From Comamonas thiooxydans (GTDB lineage Bacteria > Pseudomonadota > Gammaproteobacteria > Burkholderiales > Burkholderiaceae_C), in NCBI RefSeq assembly GCF_000964545.1, contig NZ_BBVD01000009.1:62001-126000 (forward strand): DNA of 64,000 nt, read 5' to 3'. The position numbers and the translations under genes were made by a program. The number at the start of each line of letters is the position of its first letter. Positions within the stretch are counted from its first letter, which is position 1. Shown one piece after another: positions 41,406 to 48,287 of this stretch. Under the pieces are notes generated by a model, which was given only the letters and a program-made list of their open reading frames with translations, was not told the DNA's origin and ran no database searches.

Positions 41406-41803
41406 GCATCCTGTGCAAATTGTTCGGCCACAAATCGCGCGAGCACGATTACAGCGGTGGCGAGTACATGCGAATGGGTCGCGGAGCCATCGACGGAATC
41501 GGCCGCGAGCACGCCACCCTCTATGCACACTGCCCTCGGTGCGAGAAGAAATACCGTGCCGGCCAGATTCACTTAATCCAACGGGAATGTGATCGGGTCG
41601 CTATCAGCGCCCAGTCCGATGACAGCGCTCTGCTGGATGCCATGGAGAGGCAGCGCATCGCTGTGGTGCCCGAGTACGAAGGCCCATGGGACGCCGAGAT
41701 CTACAACGACGAGGGACAGCCGAATCACCATGGCACCGGATCGACGCCGCGCGAGGCAATCCGCGCCGCCATCGCCGCCCAGACAGCGCATGGGAGTGAG
41801 TGA
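41402..41803 (+). CDS. small zinc-ribbon-like phage protein
   Basis: This 133-residue protein starts MSILCKLFGHKSREHDYSGG and has YAHCPRCEKKYRAG, so a Cys/His zinc site is likely. The C-terminus (STPREAIRAAIAAQTAHG) is helical. The start overlaps the upstream stop (ATGA). Function unknown. Confidence 0.52.
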   Translation: MSILCKLFGHKSREHDYSGGEYMRMGRGAIDGIGREHATLYAHCPRCEKKYRAGQIHLIQRECDRVAISAQSDDSALLDAMERQRIAVVPEYEGPWDAEIYNDEGQPNHHGTGSTPREAIRAAIAAQTAHGSE

Positions 41804-42061
41804 ATGCAATACACACGCACTTTCAAGAAGCACTCCATCACAGTTCAGCGCGAGAGCCGAAAGGACAACTGGTACATCCGGGTGACGGCCCCTTGTGGAT
41901 CGTATGCCTATGACGGCTGGTGGACTGACTCTGCATCGAAGACCGCAAAGGAGGCTTTCGAGGAAGCCAAGCGCGGCGCACAACTTGACCCCGATAAGGA
42001 AGCGCGCAGGGTAGCCCATGCAGCAGCCAAGGAAAGAACGCAGAAGGAGCAGAGCAAGTGA
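41804..42061 (+). CDS. small basic phage protein
   Basis: This 85-residue protein (MQYTRTFKKHSITVQRESRK; YDGWWTDSASKTAKEAFEEA) has a small beta part followed by a charged helix. It starts directly after the upstream stop. No family was recognised. Confidence 0.5.
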   Translation: MQYTRTFKKHSITVQRESRKDNWYIRVTAPCGSYAYDGWWTDSASKTAKEAFEEAKRGAQLDPDKEARRVAHAAAKERTQKEQSK

Positions 42062-42077
42062 GCGCCCTTCCCCGACT

Positions 42078-42140
42078 TTCCCGAACGGGAATGAAACAGC
42101 AAAACCGACCGCCTGAACGCACAAATTTCCCGCTCGGGAA
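42078..42140. promoter_or_regulatory. paired TTCCCG-NN-CGGGAA palindromes
   Basis: TTCCCG-AA-CGGGAA (42078-42091) and TTCCCG-CT-CGGGAA (42127-42140) are 14-base palindromes with identical arms, 49 bases apart. They lie in a gene-free stretch. They look like operator sites for one dimeric regulator. The distance does not equal a whole number of helix turns closely (about 4.7). Confidence 0.5.
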
Positions 42141-42154
42141 TATCGATAACCGGA

Positions 42155-42176
42155 GCCCCGCCACAGAGCGGGGTTC
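42155..42176 (+). terminator. boundary hairpin
   Basis: CCCCGC (42156-42161) and GCGGGG (42168-42173) pair and are followed by TT. AAGGA and ATG 42195 follow. Weak as a terminator but of the same layout as the other boundary hairpins. Confidence 0.45.
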
Positions 42177-42194
42177 TGCATTTAAGGACCCTGA

Positions 42195-42563
42195 ATGAAC
42201 AGACTCACTCAATGGCCACGCATCGAAGTGGATGTGAACATCAAGCTGACCATGGCCGAAGTGCAGGCGCTTGAAGCGCTTGCGGGCTATGGCACGGATA
42301 GCTTTCTTGAAGTTTTCTACAAGCAGATGGGCAAGCACTACCTGAAACCGCATGAGGCAGGCTTGCGCAGCCTATTCGCCACCATCAGCAGCGAGCTGCC
42401 CCCAATCATCAAGCGTTACCAGTCTGCGAAGCAGGCCTTCGCCCTGGCGAACCCGGTAATCCGCAGCCGGGAAGACCATGATGCGCTCATTGCTCACGTG
42501 GAGGCGAATGCAGTTAATGCCACACAGCGCGCCCAAGCGCAGAAAGTGCAGAGCAATGGCTAA
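42195..42563 (+). CDS. hypothetical phage protein
   Basis: This 122-residue protein (IKLTMAEVQALEALAGYGTD; FYKQMGKHYLKPHEAGLRSL) is helical and well-formed. It has AAGGA seven bases before the ATG and overlaps the next gene by eight bases. No family was recognised. Confidence 0.55.
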   Translation: MNRLTQWPRIEVDVNIKLTMAEVQALEALAGYGTDSFLEVFYKQMGKHYLKPHEAGLRSLFATISSELPPIIKRYQSAKQAFALANPVIRSREDHDALIAHVEANAVNATQRAQAQKVQSNG

Positions 42564-42846
42564 GCAAGATCTGGCACCCAACGAACTGGAGCTGAAGATA
42601 GCCATGTGCAGCGGGGTCATACCCCTGTGCCCGTTCTGCGCCCACACGGCTCTCATGCGCTCCAGCGTCAACAACGAAGCTTTTGGCAGCGTGTCGCTGT
42701 TTCAGGCACGCATCTTTTGCACAAACATCGGATGCAACGCCAGCGTGTTGCTCAACGAACGCACCCTCGAAAAGGCCCAAGCTGGCGTAATGGCCAACTG
42801 GGCACGAGCACAGCGCGCCGCCCAGGCAGCGCAAGGAGGCGAGTGA
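42556..42846 (+). CDS. Lar-like / zinc-finger phage protein
   Basis: This 96-residue protein has CPFCAHTALMRSS followed by FCTNIGCNASVLLNE, the two-knuckle pattern of Lar (restriction alleviation) and related small zinc proteins. Lar itself is about 64 residues. A role against host restriction would fit the two methylases nearby, but this is inference. TGATG couples it to the next gene. Confidence 0.5.
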   Translation: MAKQDLAPNELELKIAMCSGVIPLCPFCAHTALMRSSVNNEAFGSVSLFQARIFCTNIGCNASVLLNERTLEKAQAGVMANWARAQRAAQAAQGGE

Positions 42847-43085
42847 TGAGTAGGGCCCACGACCTTGAACGTGATCAACGCTCCAAGCTCAGAAAATTGA
42901 GCAAGCGCGATAAGCGTGCGTACTACTTGATGGGAGCCTATGGGTATGGTCCAGACGACTTTGCCTACAAATTCGCCTGGGTATGGCGCACGCTACTCCC
43001 GCCCATTGGCTACCGCTGGCGAGGCAAGCACGTTGTTCCCGTGGACAAACGCGGCGCCATGGTCCGTGCGAAGGACACACGATGA
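42846..43085 (+). CDS. small basic phage protein
   Basis: This 79-residue protein is very basic (LERDQRSKLRKLSKRDKRAY; then YGYGPDDFAYKFAWVWRTLL). It overlaps the upstream stop by one base and the next start by four. It may bind nucleic acid. No family was recognised. Confidence 0.5.
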   Translation: MSRAHDLERDQRSKLRKLSKRDKRAYYLMGAYGYGPDDFAYKFAWVWRTLLPPIGYRWRGKHVVPVDKRGAMVRAKDTR

Positions 43086-43342
43086 GCAAACTCGGTCAAC
43101 TGAAAAAGCGCGTCGGCTTTGAGGGCGACGTGCCGCGCTGCATGAACTGCAAGCACTACCGGCAGGCCCAGATACGCCTGAGCACCAACAGCAACACGTT
43201 CCGCAAGAACCAGCACTGCGGGCTCCACTACTTCGGCATTACGCCGAATTCGATCTGCAACAACTGGAGCGGGAAAGATGGCTCGGTGCTTGATGAGCCT
43301 CGAACGGCAACGCAAAAGGACAAGCATGAGCTATCACCGTGA
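43082..43342 (+). CDS. small Cys-rich phage protein
   Basis: This 86-residue protein has CMNCKHYRQAQ, then HCGLHYFGITPNSICNNW, four spaced Cys positions plus His that suggest a metal site. It overlaps both neighbours. Proteins with this pattern are frequent in betaproteobacterial prophages; function unknown. Confidence 0.52.
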   Translation: MSKLGQLKKRVGFEGDVPRCMNCKHYRQAQIRLSTNSNTFRKNQHCGLHYFGITPNSICNNWSGKDGSVLDEPRTATQKDKHELSP

Positions 43343-43745
43343 TGACTACTGCCCCACCACTGGGGAGCCATGCCAATCACTGTGCGAAACGCCCTGCGGA
43401 TCGCATCAAAGGACAGTGGGCGAACTGGCGATGCTGGTGCGTCAACTAGTCCACACACTGCGCAAATCCTCACCAGACAGCGAAATTGGCACCCGCGCGC
43501 TGGACTACCTAAAGCGCAAAGGACTTGCTGGAACATTCTTACGCGGGAATTCCAGCTTTGTTTCAGAAAATGTTCCAAGTGAATTGAAGCCCATCAAGGC
43601 TTCCGGAGCTGTTGGAACATCAATAAGCATCAAAGCGCCAAAAAATGTTCCAGAGCAGAAGCAGCACCCTCAATCAAGAGACTGTCAGCGGCCAGAGTGC
43701 ATGTCACTCGGTTGCTTTGGTCACTGCATGAAGGACTGCAAATGA
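43326..43745 (+). CDS. Cys-rich phage protein
   Basis: This 139-residue protein has Cys clusters at both ends: YCPTTGEPCQSLCETPCGSH and CQRPECMSLGCFGHCMKDCK. The middle is polar and probably flexible. Two metal-binding knots joined by a linker are likely. The start overlaps the previous gene by 17 bases. Function unknown. Confidence 0.52.
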   Translation: MSYHRDDYCPTTGEPCQSLCETPCGSHQRTVGELAMLVRQLVHTLRKSSPDSEIGTRALDYLKRKGLAGTFLRGNSSFVSENVPSELKPIKASGAVGTSISIKAPKNVPEQKQHPQSRDCQRPECMSLGCFGHCMKDCK

Positions 43746-43792
43746 GCAAGCGAGCTAGCGACCGTGGCGACAAGCGCGACAGATGGCGCTAA
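43742..43792 (+). CDS. possible 16-residue peptide gene
   Basis: ATG at 43742 overlaps the upstream stop (ATGA) and opens a 16-codon frame (MSKRASDRGDKRDRWR). It could be translated by coupling, but it is too short to judge. Weak call. Confidence 0.25.
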   Translation: MSKRASDRGDKRDRWR

Positions 43793-43860
43793 CCAATCAA
43801 CCACCCCGAGCCACGCGCTTGTTCGTTCTGCGCACGGCCGCTGCGATCGGGTGCGAAAAA

Positions 43861-43889
43861 AAACCCGCCGACCTGAGTACAGCGGGTTT
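43861..43889. terminator. terminator before the com leader
   Basis: AAACCCGC (43861-43868) and GCGGGTTT (43882-43889) form a perfect eight-pair hairpin, preceded by an A-run and followed by T residues, so it may work on both strands. It separates the small-gene block from the com-dam unit. Confidence 0.6.
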
Positions 43890-43908
43890 CTCGAAATCAA
43901 AAAAGACG

Positions 43909-44005
43909 GGCGACTTGCAAAGGTGCTGTAACACCCGAGCAAGACCCCAACAGCAGAACGGGCCTGCATGCCAGGCGAAGACCCGCCACTGTCGCGACAG
44001 CGTGA
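43909..44005 (+). ncRNA. structured leader RNA upstream of com, possibly C4-like
   Basis: The 248 bases between 43793 and com hold no gene but fold into consecutive stems. CTTGC/GCAAG (43914-43943) encloses GGTG/CACC. CGGG/CCCG (43959-43985) encloses CCTG/CAGG. CTGTC/GACAG (43989-44000) is a perfect short hairpin. CCTGCAT (43963-43969) is complementary to ATGCAGG at the com start, and CCGAG (43935-43939) to CTCGG (44027-44031) before it. Layout and pairing recall the C4 antisense RNAs of P1-like phages. Class membership is not proven. Confidence 0.5.
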
Positions 44006-44040
44006 CGAGTCTAGCCAATTTTTCCCCTCGGAAAGAGCAT

Positions 44041-44274
44041 ATGCAGGAAATTCGCTGCGGCAACTGCCGCCGCAAACTGGGCGAAGGTGAATACACTCGT
44101 CTATCTATCAAATGCCCCAGATGCGGAGCATTCAATCAGCTGAGCGCCCAGCGCGCCCCTCAAGAGCACCAAAGCGTGCCAGTAGCTGAGATAAATGACC
44201 AACCCAATCATTCCGTGGATAGGCGGCAAACGCCGCCTGGTGGACATGCTGCTCAAGCGCTTTCCAGCGCATGA
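44041..44274 (+). CDS. com: Com-like translational regulator
   Basis: This 77-residue protein matches Mu Com: MQEIRCGNCRRKLGEGEYTR, then LSIKCPRCGAFNQLSAQRAP, with Cys6, Cys9, Cys25 and Cys28 holding zinc. In Mu, Com binds the mom mRNA near its start and exposes the ribosome site. Here its gene overlaps the start of an adenine methylase by 80 bases in another frame, so the methylase is the probable target. The 3' part of com beyond residue 50 looks less conserved and doubles as methylase sequence. Confidence 0.82.
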   Translation: MQEIRCGNCRRKLGEGEYTRLSIKCPRCGAFNQLSAQRAPQEHQSVPVAEINDQPNHSVDRRQTPPGGHAAQALSSA

Positions 44275-44986
44275 CTGCTATGTTGAAGTATTCGCAGGCG
44301 GCGCTGCCGTCTACTTCGCCCGGCACCCCGCCGATGTCGAAGTACTCAACGACGTCAACGGGGATCTGGTAAATCTTTACCGGGTAGTGACCCACCATCT
44401 CGAGGAGTTTGTCCGCCAGTTCAAATGGGCGCTCACCAGCCGCCAGGTCTTCAAGTGGATGCAGGACACGAAGCCCGAGACCCTGACGGACATTCAGCGT
44501 GCCGCACGGTTCTTCTACCTGCAACACCAATCCTTCGGCGGCAAGGTAGCTGGCCAGTCATTCGGCACTGCCACAACGGCCCCGGCGATCAACTTGCTGC
44601 GCATCGAGGAAAACCTGTCTGCCGCCCACCTGCGCCTTGCTGCTGGTACTTACATCGAGCAACTCGATTGGGCAGCCTGCATCGACCGCTACGACCGCGC
44701 GCACACCCTCTTCTACATGGATCCGCCGTACTGGGAGACCGAAGGCTATGGCGTGCCGTTCCCCTGGGAGCAGTACGAGCTCATGGCCAAGAAGCTGAAG
44801 GCGATCAAGGGCAAGGCCGTCATCAGCATCAACGACCACCCTGCGATCAGGGAGTGCTTCAAGGACTTCGAGATGGAGGATCTGAAACTGGACTACACCG
44901 TGGGCGGCGCAGCCAATCGTGTAGAGCGCGGCGAGCTAGTGATCTACAGCTGGAACCGCGAGGCCGAACCCGCAGGGCTTTTCTAA
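44195..44986 (+). CDS. DNA adenine methylase, D12 class
   Basis: This 263-residue enzyme transfers methyl from S-adenosylmethionine to adenine N6. It has the D12-class N-terminal IPWIGGKRRLV, VEVFAGGAAVYFA as motif I, and DPPYWETEGYG at 176-186 as catalytic motif IV. It has no good ribosome site of its own and starts inside com, which suggests translation dependent on com. It probably protects phage DNA or alters host gene expression. Confidence 0.88.
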   Translation: MTNPIIPWIGGKRRLVDMLLKRFPAHDCYVEVFAGGAAVYFARHPADVEVLNDVNGDLVNLYRVVTHHLEEFVRQFKWALTSRQVFKWMQDTKPETLTDIQRAARFFYLQHQSFGGKVAGQSFGTATTAPAINLLRIEENLSAAHLRLAAGTYIEQLDWAACIDRYDRAHTLFYMDPPYWETEGYGVPFPWEQYELMAKKLKAIKGKAVISINDHPAIRECFKDFEMEDLKLDYTVGGAANRVERGELVIYSWNREAEPAGLF

Positions 44987-45009
44987 GAGCCCAGTCAAGC
45001 ACTTGAGCA

Positions 45010-45058
45010 GTGTCCGACGAACGCGTCGGACACGCCAGATACTGCTTGGACATCTGGC
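45010..45058 (+). other. two strong consecutive hairpins after the methylase gene
   Basis: GTGTCCGACG and CGTCGGACAC (45010-45033) form a ten-pair stem with loop AACG. GCCAGAT and ATCTGGC (45034-45058) form the next stem at once. There is no T-run. They may stabilise the mRNA end, block a read-through or hide a GTG start at 45010. Confidence 0.5.
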
Positions 45059-45072
45059 CAGTCAGAGCGTCA

Positions 45073-45333
45073 ATGGTGTCCATGACGACGAACCAAGCAA
45101 ATCAGACCAACATGACCAGCATTGAACAAAGCCTCACCGACTATCTGAACGGATACACACGCAACAATCCCGCCGGCCGCGAGCACGTTATCAACTACCC
45201 AGATTGGAGCCACATGGCAAAGCTGGAGCTCGACCGCAGAGCCAGCAGTCTTCTTTCGGTACTTCCCGAGGCGGAGCTGGCAGCGATCGCTGCTGGCGAG
45301 GTCAACCTTCCCGACTTGGTCAAAAAGCTCTAA
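45073..45333 (+). CDS. hypothetical small protein
   Basis: This 86-residue frame (core IEQSLTDYLNGYTRNNPAGR; then EAELAAIAAGEVNLPDLVKK) is helical and well formed. ATG codons at 45073, 45082 and 45112 are possible starts and none has a clear ribosome site; a GTG at 45010 lies in the hairpin. It ends just before a strong terminator. Confidence 0.5.
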   Translation: MVSMTTNQANQTNMTSIEQSLTDYLNGYTRNNPAGREHVINYPDWSHMAKLELDRRASSLLSVLPEAELAAIAAGEVNLPDLVKKL

Positions 45334-45350
45334 ACAGATTGAAAGCAACA

Positions 45351-45376
45351 AAGCCGGCAAACGCCGGCTTTTTTCT
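45351..45376 (+). terminator. rho-independent terminator
   Basis: AAGCCGGC (45351-45358) and GCCGGCTT (45363-45370) form a perfect eight-pair hairpin with loop AAAC, followed by TTTT. It ends the preceding small gene. Confidence 0.75.
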
Positions 45377-45440
45377 CGTCTGAATTTTCTGCGCTACCCT
45401 AGAAGGCGCACGACGATGCAACTTGATAGAGGTTTCCCGA

Positions 45441-45653
45441 ATGGAAAATATGAACAGCACCGAGATATCGCAACTCATCAAAGACCTGCGCCAGGGAGAT
45501 GCCACTGCACAAAAAGCTGCCGATCTGATCGAGCGGTTGACCAAAGAAACTACTCCAGGGCTGCGCAGAATTCCAGTTCTCGGCACTATTGAAGACGAGG
45601 TCGTCTACATCAAGCCCTTGGAGCTCCCACCAGGCACCAAATGGGGTGAGTAA
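45441..45653 (+). CDS. hypothetical small protein
   Basis: This 70-residue protein (MENMNSTEISQLIKDLRQGD; then RRIPVLGTIEDEVVYIKPLE) has GAGG about eight bases before the ATG. It looks like a small helical plus beta protein. It stands alone between two terminators. No family was recognised. Confidence 0.55.
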   Translation: MENMNSTEISQLIKDLRQGDATAQKAADLIERLTKETTPGLRRIPVLGTIEDEVVYIKPLELPPGTKWGE

Positions 45654-45670
45654 ACCTTGCCAAGTACGAA

Positions 45671-45700
45671 GGGCCTGTCTAGCAATGGACAGGCCCTTTT
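45671..45700 (+). terminator. terminator, first of a near-identical pair
   Basis: GGGCCTGTC and GACAGGCCC (45671-45696) pair and are followed by five T residues. A near copy lies at 46185-46215. It ends the preceding plus-strand gene and stands 19 bases before the end of the minus-strand gene. Confidence 0.7.
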
Positions 45701-45719
45701 TCATGGCGAAGAAACTCGA

Positions 45720-46109
45720 TTAATCATCGAACTGGAATTCTTTGCCTTCCAGCATCCCATGATTCGAGATGCAAATGTTGAAGCGCTTGAACAAGCCGAA
45801 GAACTCATTCAGGTGCATCTCCAAGCGAACCTTGCGAACCTTGAGCGGCTCACCGGAATCGATGGCTGCCTGAATATTGTCGTGCCCTTCACCTGTCGCC
45901 AGCAAAACAGTGACGAACACATTTTCGTCCTGTGTTCGCGCGTGCACTTCTCCAGAGTACAACTCAATGGCAAGAGCTAGTTCACCTTCTTGAATCAGAC
46001 CCCTTGCTTTAAGGTAGCTAGAAATATCCGCTGTGTCATGGCGATCGGCCGATGCGGAGCCTTTAAAGTCGCCGTATTGCGTACCAGCGCGGAACGTATC
46101 CTGAGACAT
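45720..46109 (-). CDS. hypothetical protein, candidate moron
   Basis: This 129-residue protein (KARGLIQEGELALAIELYSG; ENVFVTVLLATGEGHDNIQA) runs against the early genes. It is bracketed by two near-identical terminators in the same orientation. GGAG lies upstream of the start (GGGAGTAACT). No family was recognised. Position and flanks suggest an autonomous cargo gene at the phage end. Confidence 0.6.
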   Translation of the reverse strand: MSQDTFRAGTQYGDFKGSASADRHDTADISSYLKARGLIQEGELALAIELYSGEVHARTQDENVFVTVLLATGEGHDNIQAAIDSGEPLKVRKVRLEMHLNEFFGLFKRFNICISNHGMLEGKEFQFDD

Positions 46110-46184
46110 AGTTACTCCCTTCTGTTAAAAGGGTCATAGTACGCATAGAGAGTTATCGCACTATTACAGCAGCCCAAAGTGAAA

Positions 46185-46215
46185 GGGCCTGTCCATTGAT
46201 GGACAGGCCCTTTTT
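46185..46215 (+). terminator. terminator, second of the pair
   Basis: GGGCCTGTCC (46185-46194) and GGACAGGCCC (46201-46210) pair and are followed by five T residues. The stem matches the one at 45671, with a different loop. It lies upstream of the minus-strand gene, so it would stop transcripts coming from the left. Confidence 0.65.
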
Positions 46216-46461
46216 CGTTGCAGCAGTTGAAGGCTATGATGATATACATTGAGCATCACTCGGGCAGCCCAGCGAAACAAAGCCCACTTTGGGGATTGCG
46301 GTTTGCGTGGGGCTAACGGAGTCGATTGATTTCATTTGATTTTTCCAGCAGCGCAGCGTCTACGCGCCAAGCAGAAATTTTATTTCAACGGCCAAATCAG
46401 CAGACTCGACTCTGTTGTTCGAGCCAGCCACACGCACGATGAAAAACTGGTAAACGAAAAA

Positions 46462-46490
46462 GGCGCTACCGCTTCTATAGCTGTAGCGCC
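46462..46490. terminator. GGCGCTAC/GTAGCGCC hairpin
   Basis: GGCGCTAC (46462-46469) and GTAGCGCC (46483-46490) form a perfect eight-pair stem. An A-run precedes it, so it may end minus-strand transcription. No T-run follows on the plus strand. Confidence 0.5.
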
Positions 46491-46497
46491 TGTATTC

Positions 46498-46548
46498 TGG
46501 CTGGTTCCACGAGATTCAAGCTCGCGACCAACGGATTAAAAGCCCGAG
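46498..46548 (-). tRNA. degenerate 3' half of tRNA-Lys (TTT), possible attachment site
   Basis: Read on the minus strand, an anticodon loop CTTTTAA with TTT is followed by TCCGTTGGTC, a T-arm GCGAG-CTTGAAT-CTCGT, acceptor-like GGAACCA, and G-CCA at 46498-46501. The 5' acceptor and D-arm are missing and the T-loop departs from TTCGAAT, so this is not a working tRNA. Such fragments usually mark the far end of an element that entered a tRNA gene. Confidence 0.45.
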
Positions 46549-47070
46549 TCACCAACAAGCATTGACACGGCCCAAAACAGGTTAATCGATTGATTTTACC
46601 AGTTGCGCACCCAGGCTGCTCGCGCCCTCCAGGTCTTCCCAGGGCTAAGGTATGCGATGGATGCTTGAAACCTCCCTGCCCTACCTAGCAAGAGGCATCC
46701 AATAGTCGCCCTCAATGCTTGCTGCAGCGAGCGCAGTCAATATGAGCAGATAAAGGAGCGGCAGCAAGGCATTGCTTACCAGAGAAAAGCCGTTAGCAGA
46801 GGATTTTCGACACGCACTGGACAACCCTGACGATTGTCGAGTGCCAGGGCCGCGCCGAAATTTGCTGCAATCGCGCCATGGGATTGCCGTAAATTCGCAC
46901 GATGGCTCCTGACAAGGCCTATGGCCGTGAACCCTTTGTCACGACCACTCGAAATTCATGGGTCAACAACTCCCACAACACATTCAAACGACCCCAGGCA
47001 TTCATGCACCCTGAGCCAACAGCACTTTCAGCAAGAAAGATACATACTGCCAAGCGCACGGGAGTCACCT

Positions 47071-47451
47071 ATGCGTATCGGTGAACTCGCCGCACTCACA
47101 GGCTGCACGCCCAAAGCGCTACGCCTGTATGAGGCGCACGGCTTGCTCGGCACCGTGGCACGCCAGGGCAGCTACCGCCACTACGAACCGGAAGATGTGC
47201 AGCGCGTGCAGTGGATCCGCCAGGCGCTGTCGCTGGGTTTTCGCCTGGCTGCGCTACAGCCGCTACGCAGCATCGACACTCCCTCCGGCGCTGCCGCCGT
47301 CCAGACCCTGCTCCAGACCCGGCGACGCGCCATTGCCGACGAACTGGCGCGGCTGCAAGCTGCCGACATCGCCCTGGCGGCATTGTCCATGGAGCTGAGC
47401 ACATGCAACGGTGCAAAGACATGCGGTTCACCAGAGCCACTCTCCATTTGA
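47071..47451 (+). CDS. MerR-family transcription regulator
   Basis: This 126-residue protein begins MRIGELAALTGCTPKALRLY, EAHGLLGTVARQGSYRHYEP, the winged-helix of the MerR family, followed by a dimer helix (RRAIADELARLQAADIALAA) and a C-terminal tail with two Cys (CNGAKTCGS). It likely senses a chemical or redox signal. GGAG precedes the start. A MerR-type promoter and a quinone reductase gene follow it, the probable target. Confidence 0.8.
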   Translation: MRIGELAALTGCTPKALRLYEAHGLLGTVARQGSYRHYEPEDVQRVQWIRQALSLGFRLAALQPLRSIDTPSGAAAVQTLLQTRRRAIADELARLQAADIALAALSMELSTCNGAKTCGSPEPLSI

Positions 47452-47462
47452 CGTTGTAGGGC

Positions 47463-47493
47463 TTGACTCTGTCCCCAAGGACAAGGTGATGCT
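47463..47493 (+). promoter_or_regulatory. MerR-type promoter of the quinone reductase gene
   Basis: TTGACT (47463-47468) is followed by a 19-base spacer and GATGCT (47488-47493). The spacer holds the dyad TGTCC-CCAA-GGACA (47470-47483). The long spacer with a central dyad is the mark of promoters twisted open by MerR proteins. Confidence 0.6.
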
Positions 47494-47526
47494 GGCGGCT
47501 TACGAACTCAGCCCGCCTCTATCGCC

Positions 47527-48114
47527 ATGTCCCGTCGCATCCTCATCATCCTCGGCCAGCCCTCCACCAACAGTCTATGTGCCGCCTTGGCGAGCACCTA
47601 TGCCGATGCCGCGCGCCACGCTGGAGCCGAGGTCCGACTTCTGGAGCTGGGTGAAATGCAATTCGACCCCATCCTGCGCCACGGATACGAGCATAGCCAG
47701 CCGCTGGAGGCCGACCTCCAAGGCGCTCAGCTCGACATTACCTGGGCGCAACACCTGGTGTGGGTCTATCCGATATGGTGGGGCGGGCTACCGGCGCTGC
47801 TCAAGGGCTTTCTCGATCGCATCTTCCTGCCAGGTTTCGCCTTCAAATACCGAGCCGACTCTGCATTGTGGGACCGCCTGCTGGGCGGCCGCACTGCTGA
47901 ACTGCTTGTGACAATGGATTCCCCCCCTTGGTACTACCGCTGGGTACAGCGCCAACCAGGTCATCGGCAAATGAAACAGAGCATTCTGGAGTTCAGCGGG
48001 ATCCGGCCCGTGCATGTGCATAGTTTTGGCCCTGTGCTCAAGTCCAGTGCCGCCAAGCGCGCCGTCTGGATAAAGCGCGTGCACACGCTGGGCACTCGTG
48101 CAGGCTTACGCTGA
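47527..48114 (+). CDS. NAD(P)H quinone reductase, flavodoxin-like fold
   Basis: This 195-residue protein starts RRILIILGQPSTNSLCAALA and has WAQHLVWVYPIWWGGLPALL, then KGFLDRIFLPGFAF. These are the FMN/FAD-binding and active-site patterns of the NQO1/KefF/MdaB type. It reduces quinones by two electrons, which protects against redox stress. It lies 75 bases after the MerR gene with the dyad promoter between them. The 173 bases after it hold no gene. Confidence 0.82.
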   Translation: MSRRILIILGQPSTNSLCAALASTYADAARHAGAEVRLLELGEMQFDPILRHGYEHSQPLEADLQGAQLDITWAQHLVWVYPIWWGGLPALLKGFLDRIFLPGFAFKYRADSALWDRLLGGRTAELLVTMDSPPWYYRWVQRQPGHRQMKQSILEFSGIRPVHVHSFGPVLKSSAAKRAVWIKRVHTLGTRAGLR

Positions 48115-48287
48115 CAGCGTCCTTCCTTAGTTCTCATCCACCGCTCTTTGCTGCGACAGCAGGGGTCGGCAAGCCCCCCACTTTCGTTCCGTGAAACTCC
48201 GCACGGCCAAGGAATACGGCCACAGCCTGCTGCGGGGCGGATGCATCGACCGGTTGAATCACCGCCCATTGCAGTCATTCATTGAGG

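Larger units (their letters stand above)
46216..47070. other. phage-host junction region without a clear gene
   Basis: In about 850 bases no frame reads as a gene. The stretch holds a hairpin (46462-46490), a tRNA-Lys-like 3' half (46498-46548) and a direct repeat TCGATTGATTT (46322-46332 and 46586-46596) with similar flanks (CCAG-N-GCGCA). Codon-poor, mixed-composition sequence follows to the MerR gene. The prophage probably ends here. Confidence 0.45.

Noticed and set aside
46336..46539. Plus-strand 67-codon frame at the phage end
   Set aside because: It runs across a hairpin and the tRNA-like piece, with random-looking composition.
46498..46600. Complete tRNA-Lys gene
   Set aside because: No 5' acceptor strand or D-arm can be found upstream of the anticodon arm, and the T-loop is altered.
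46834..47070. N-terminal extension of the MerR gene
   Set aside because: The family start MRIGELA lies at 47071 with a ribosome site; the extension has no MerR similarity.
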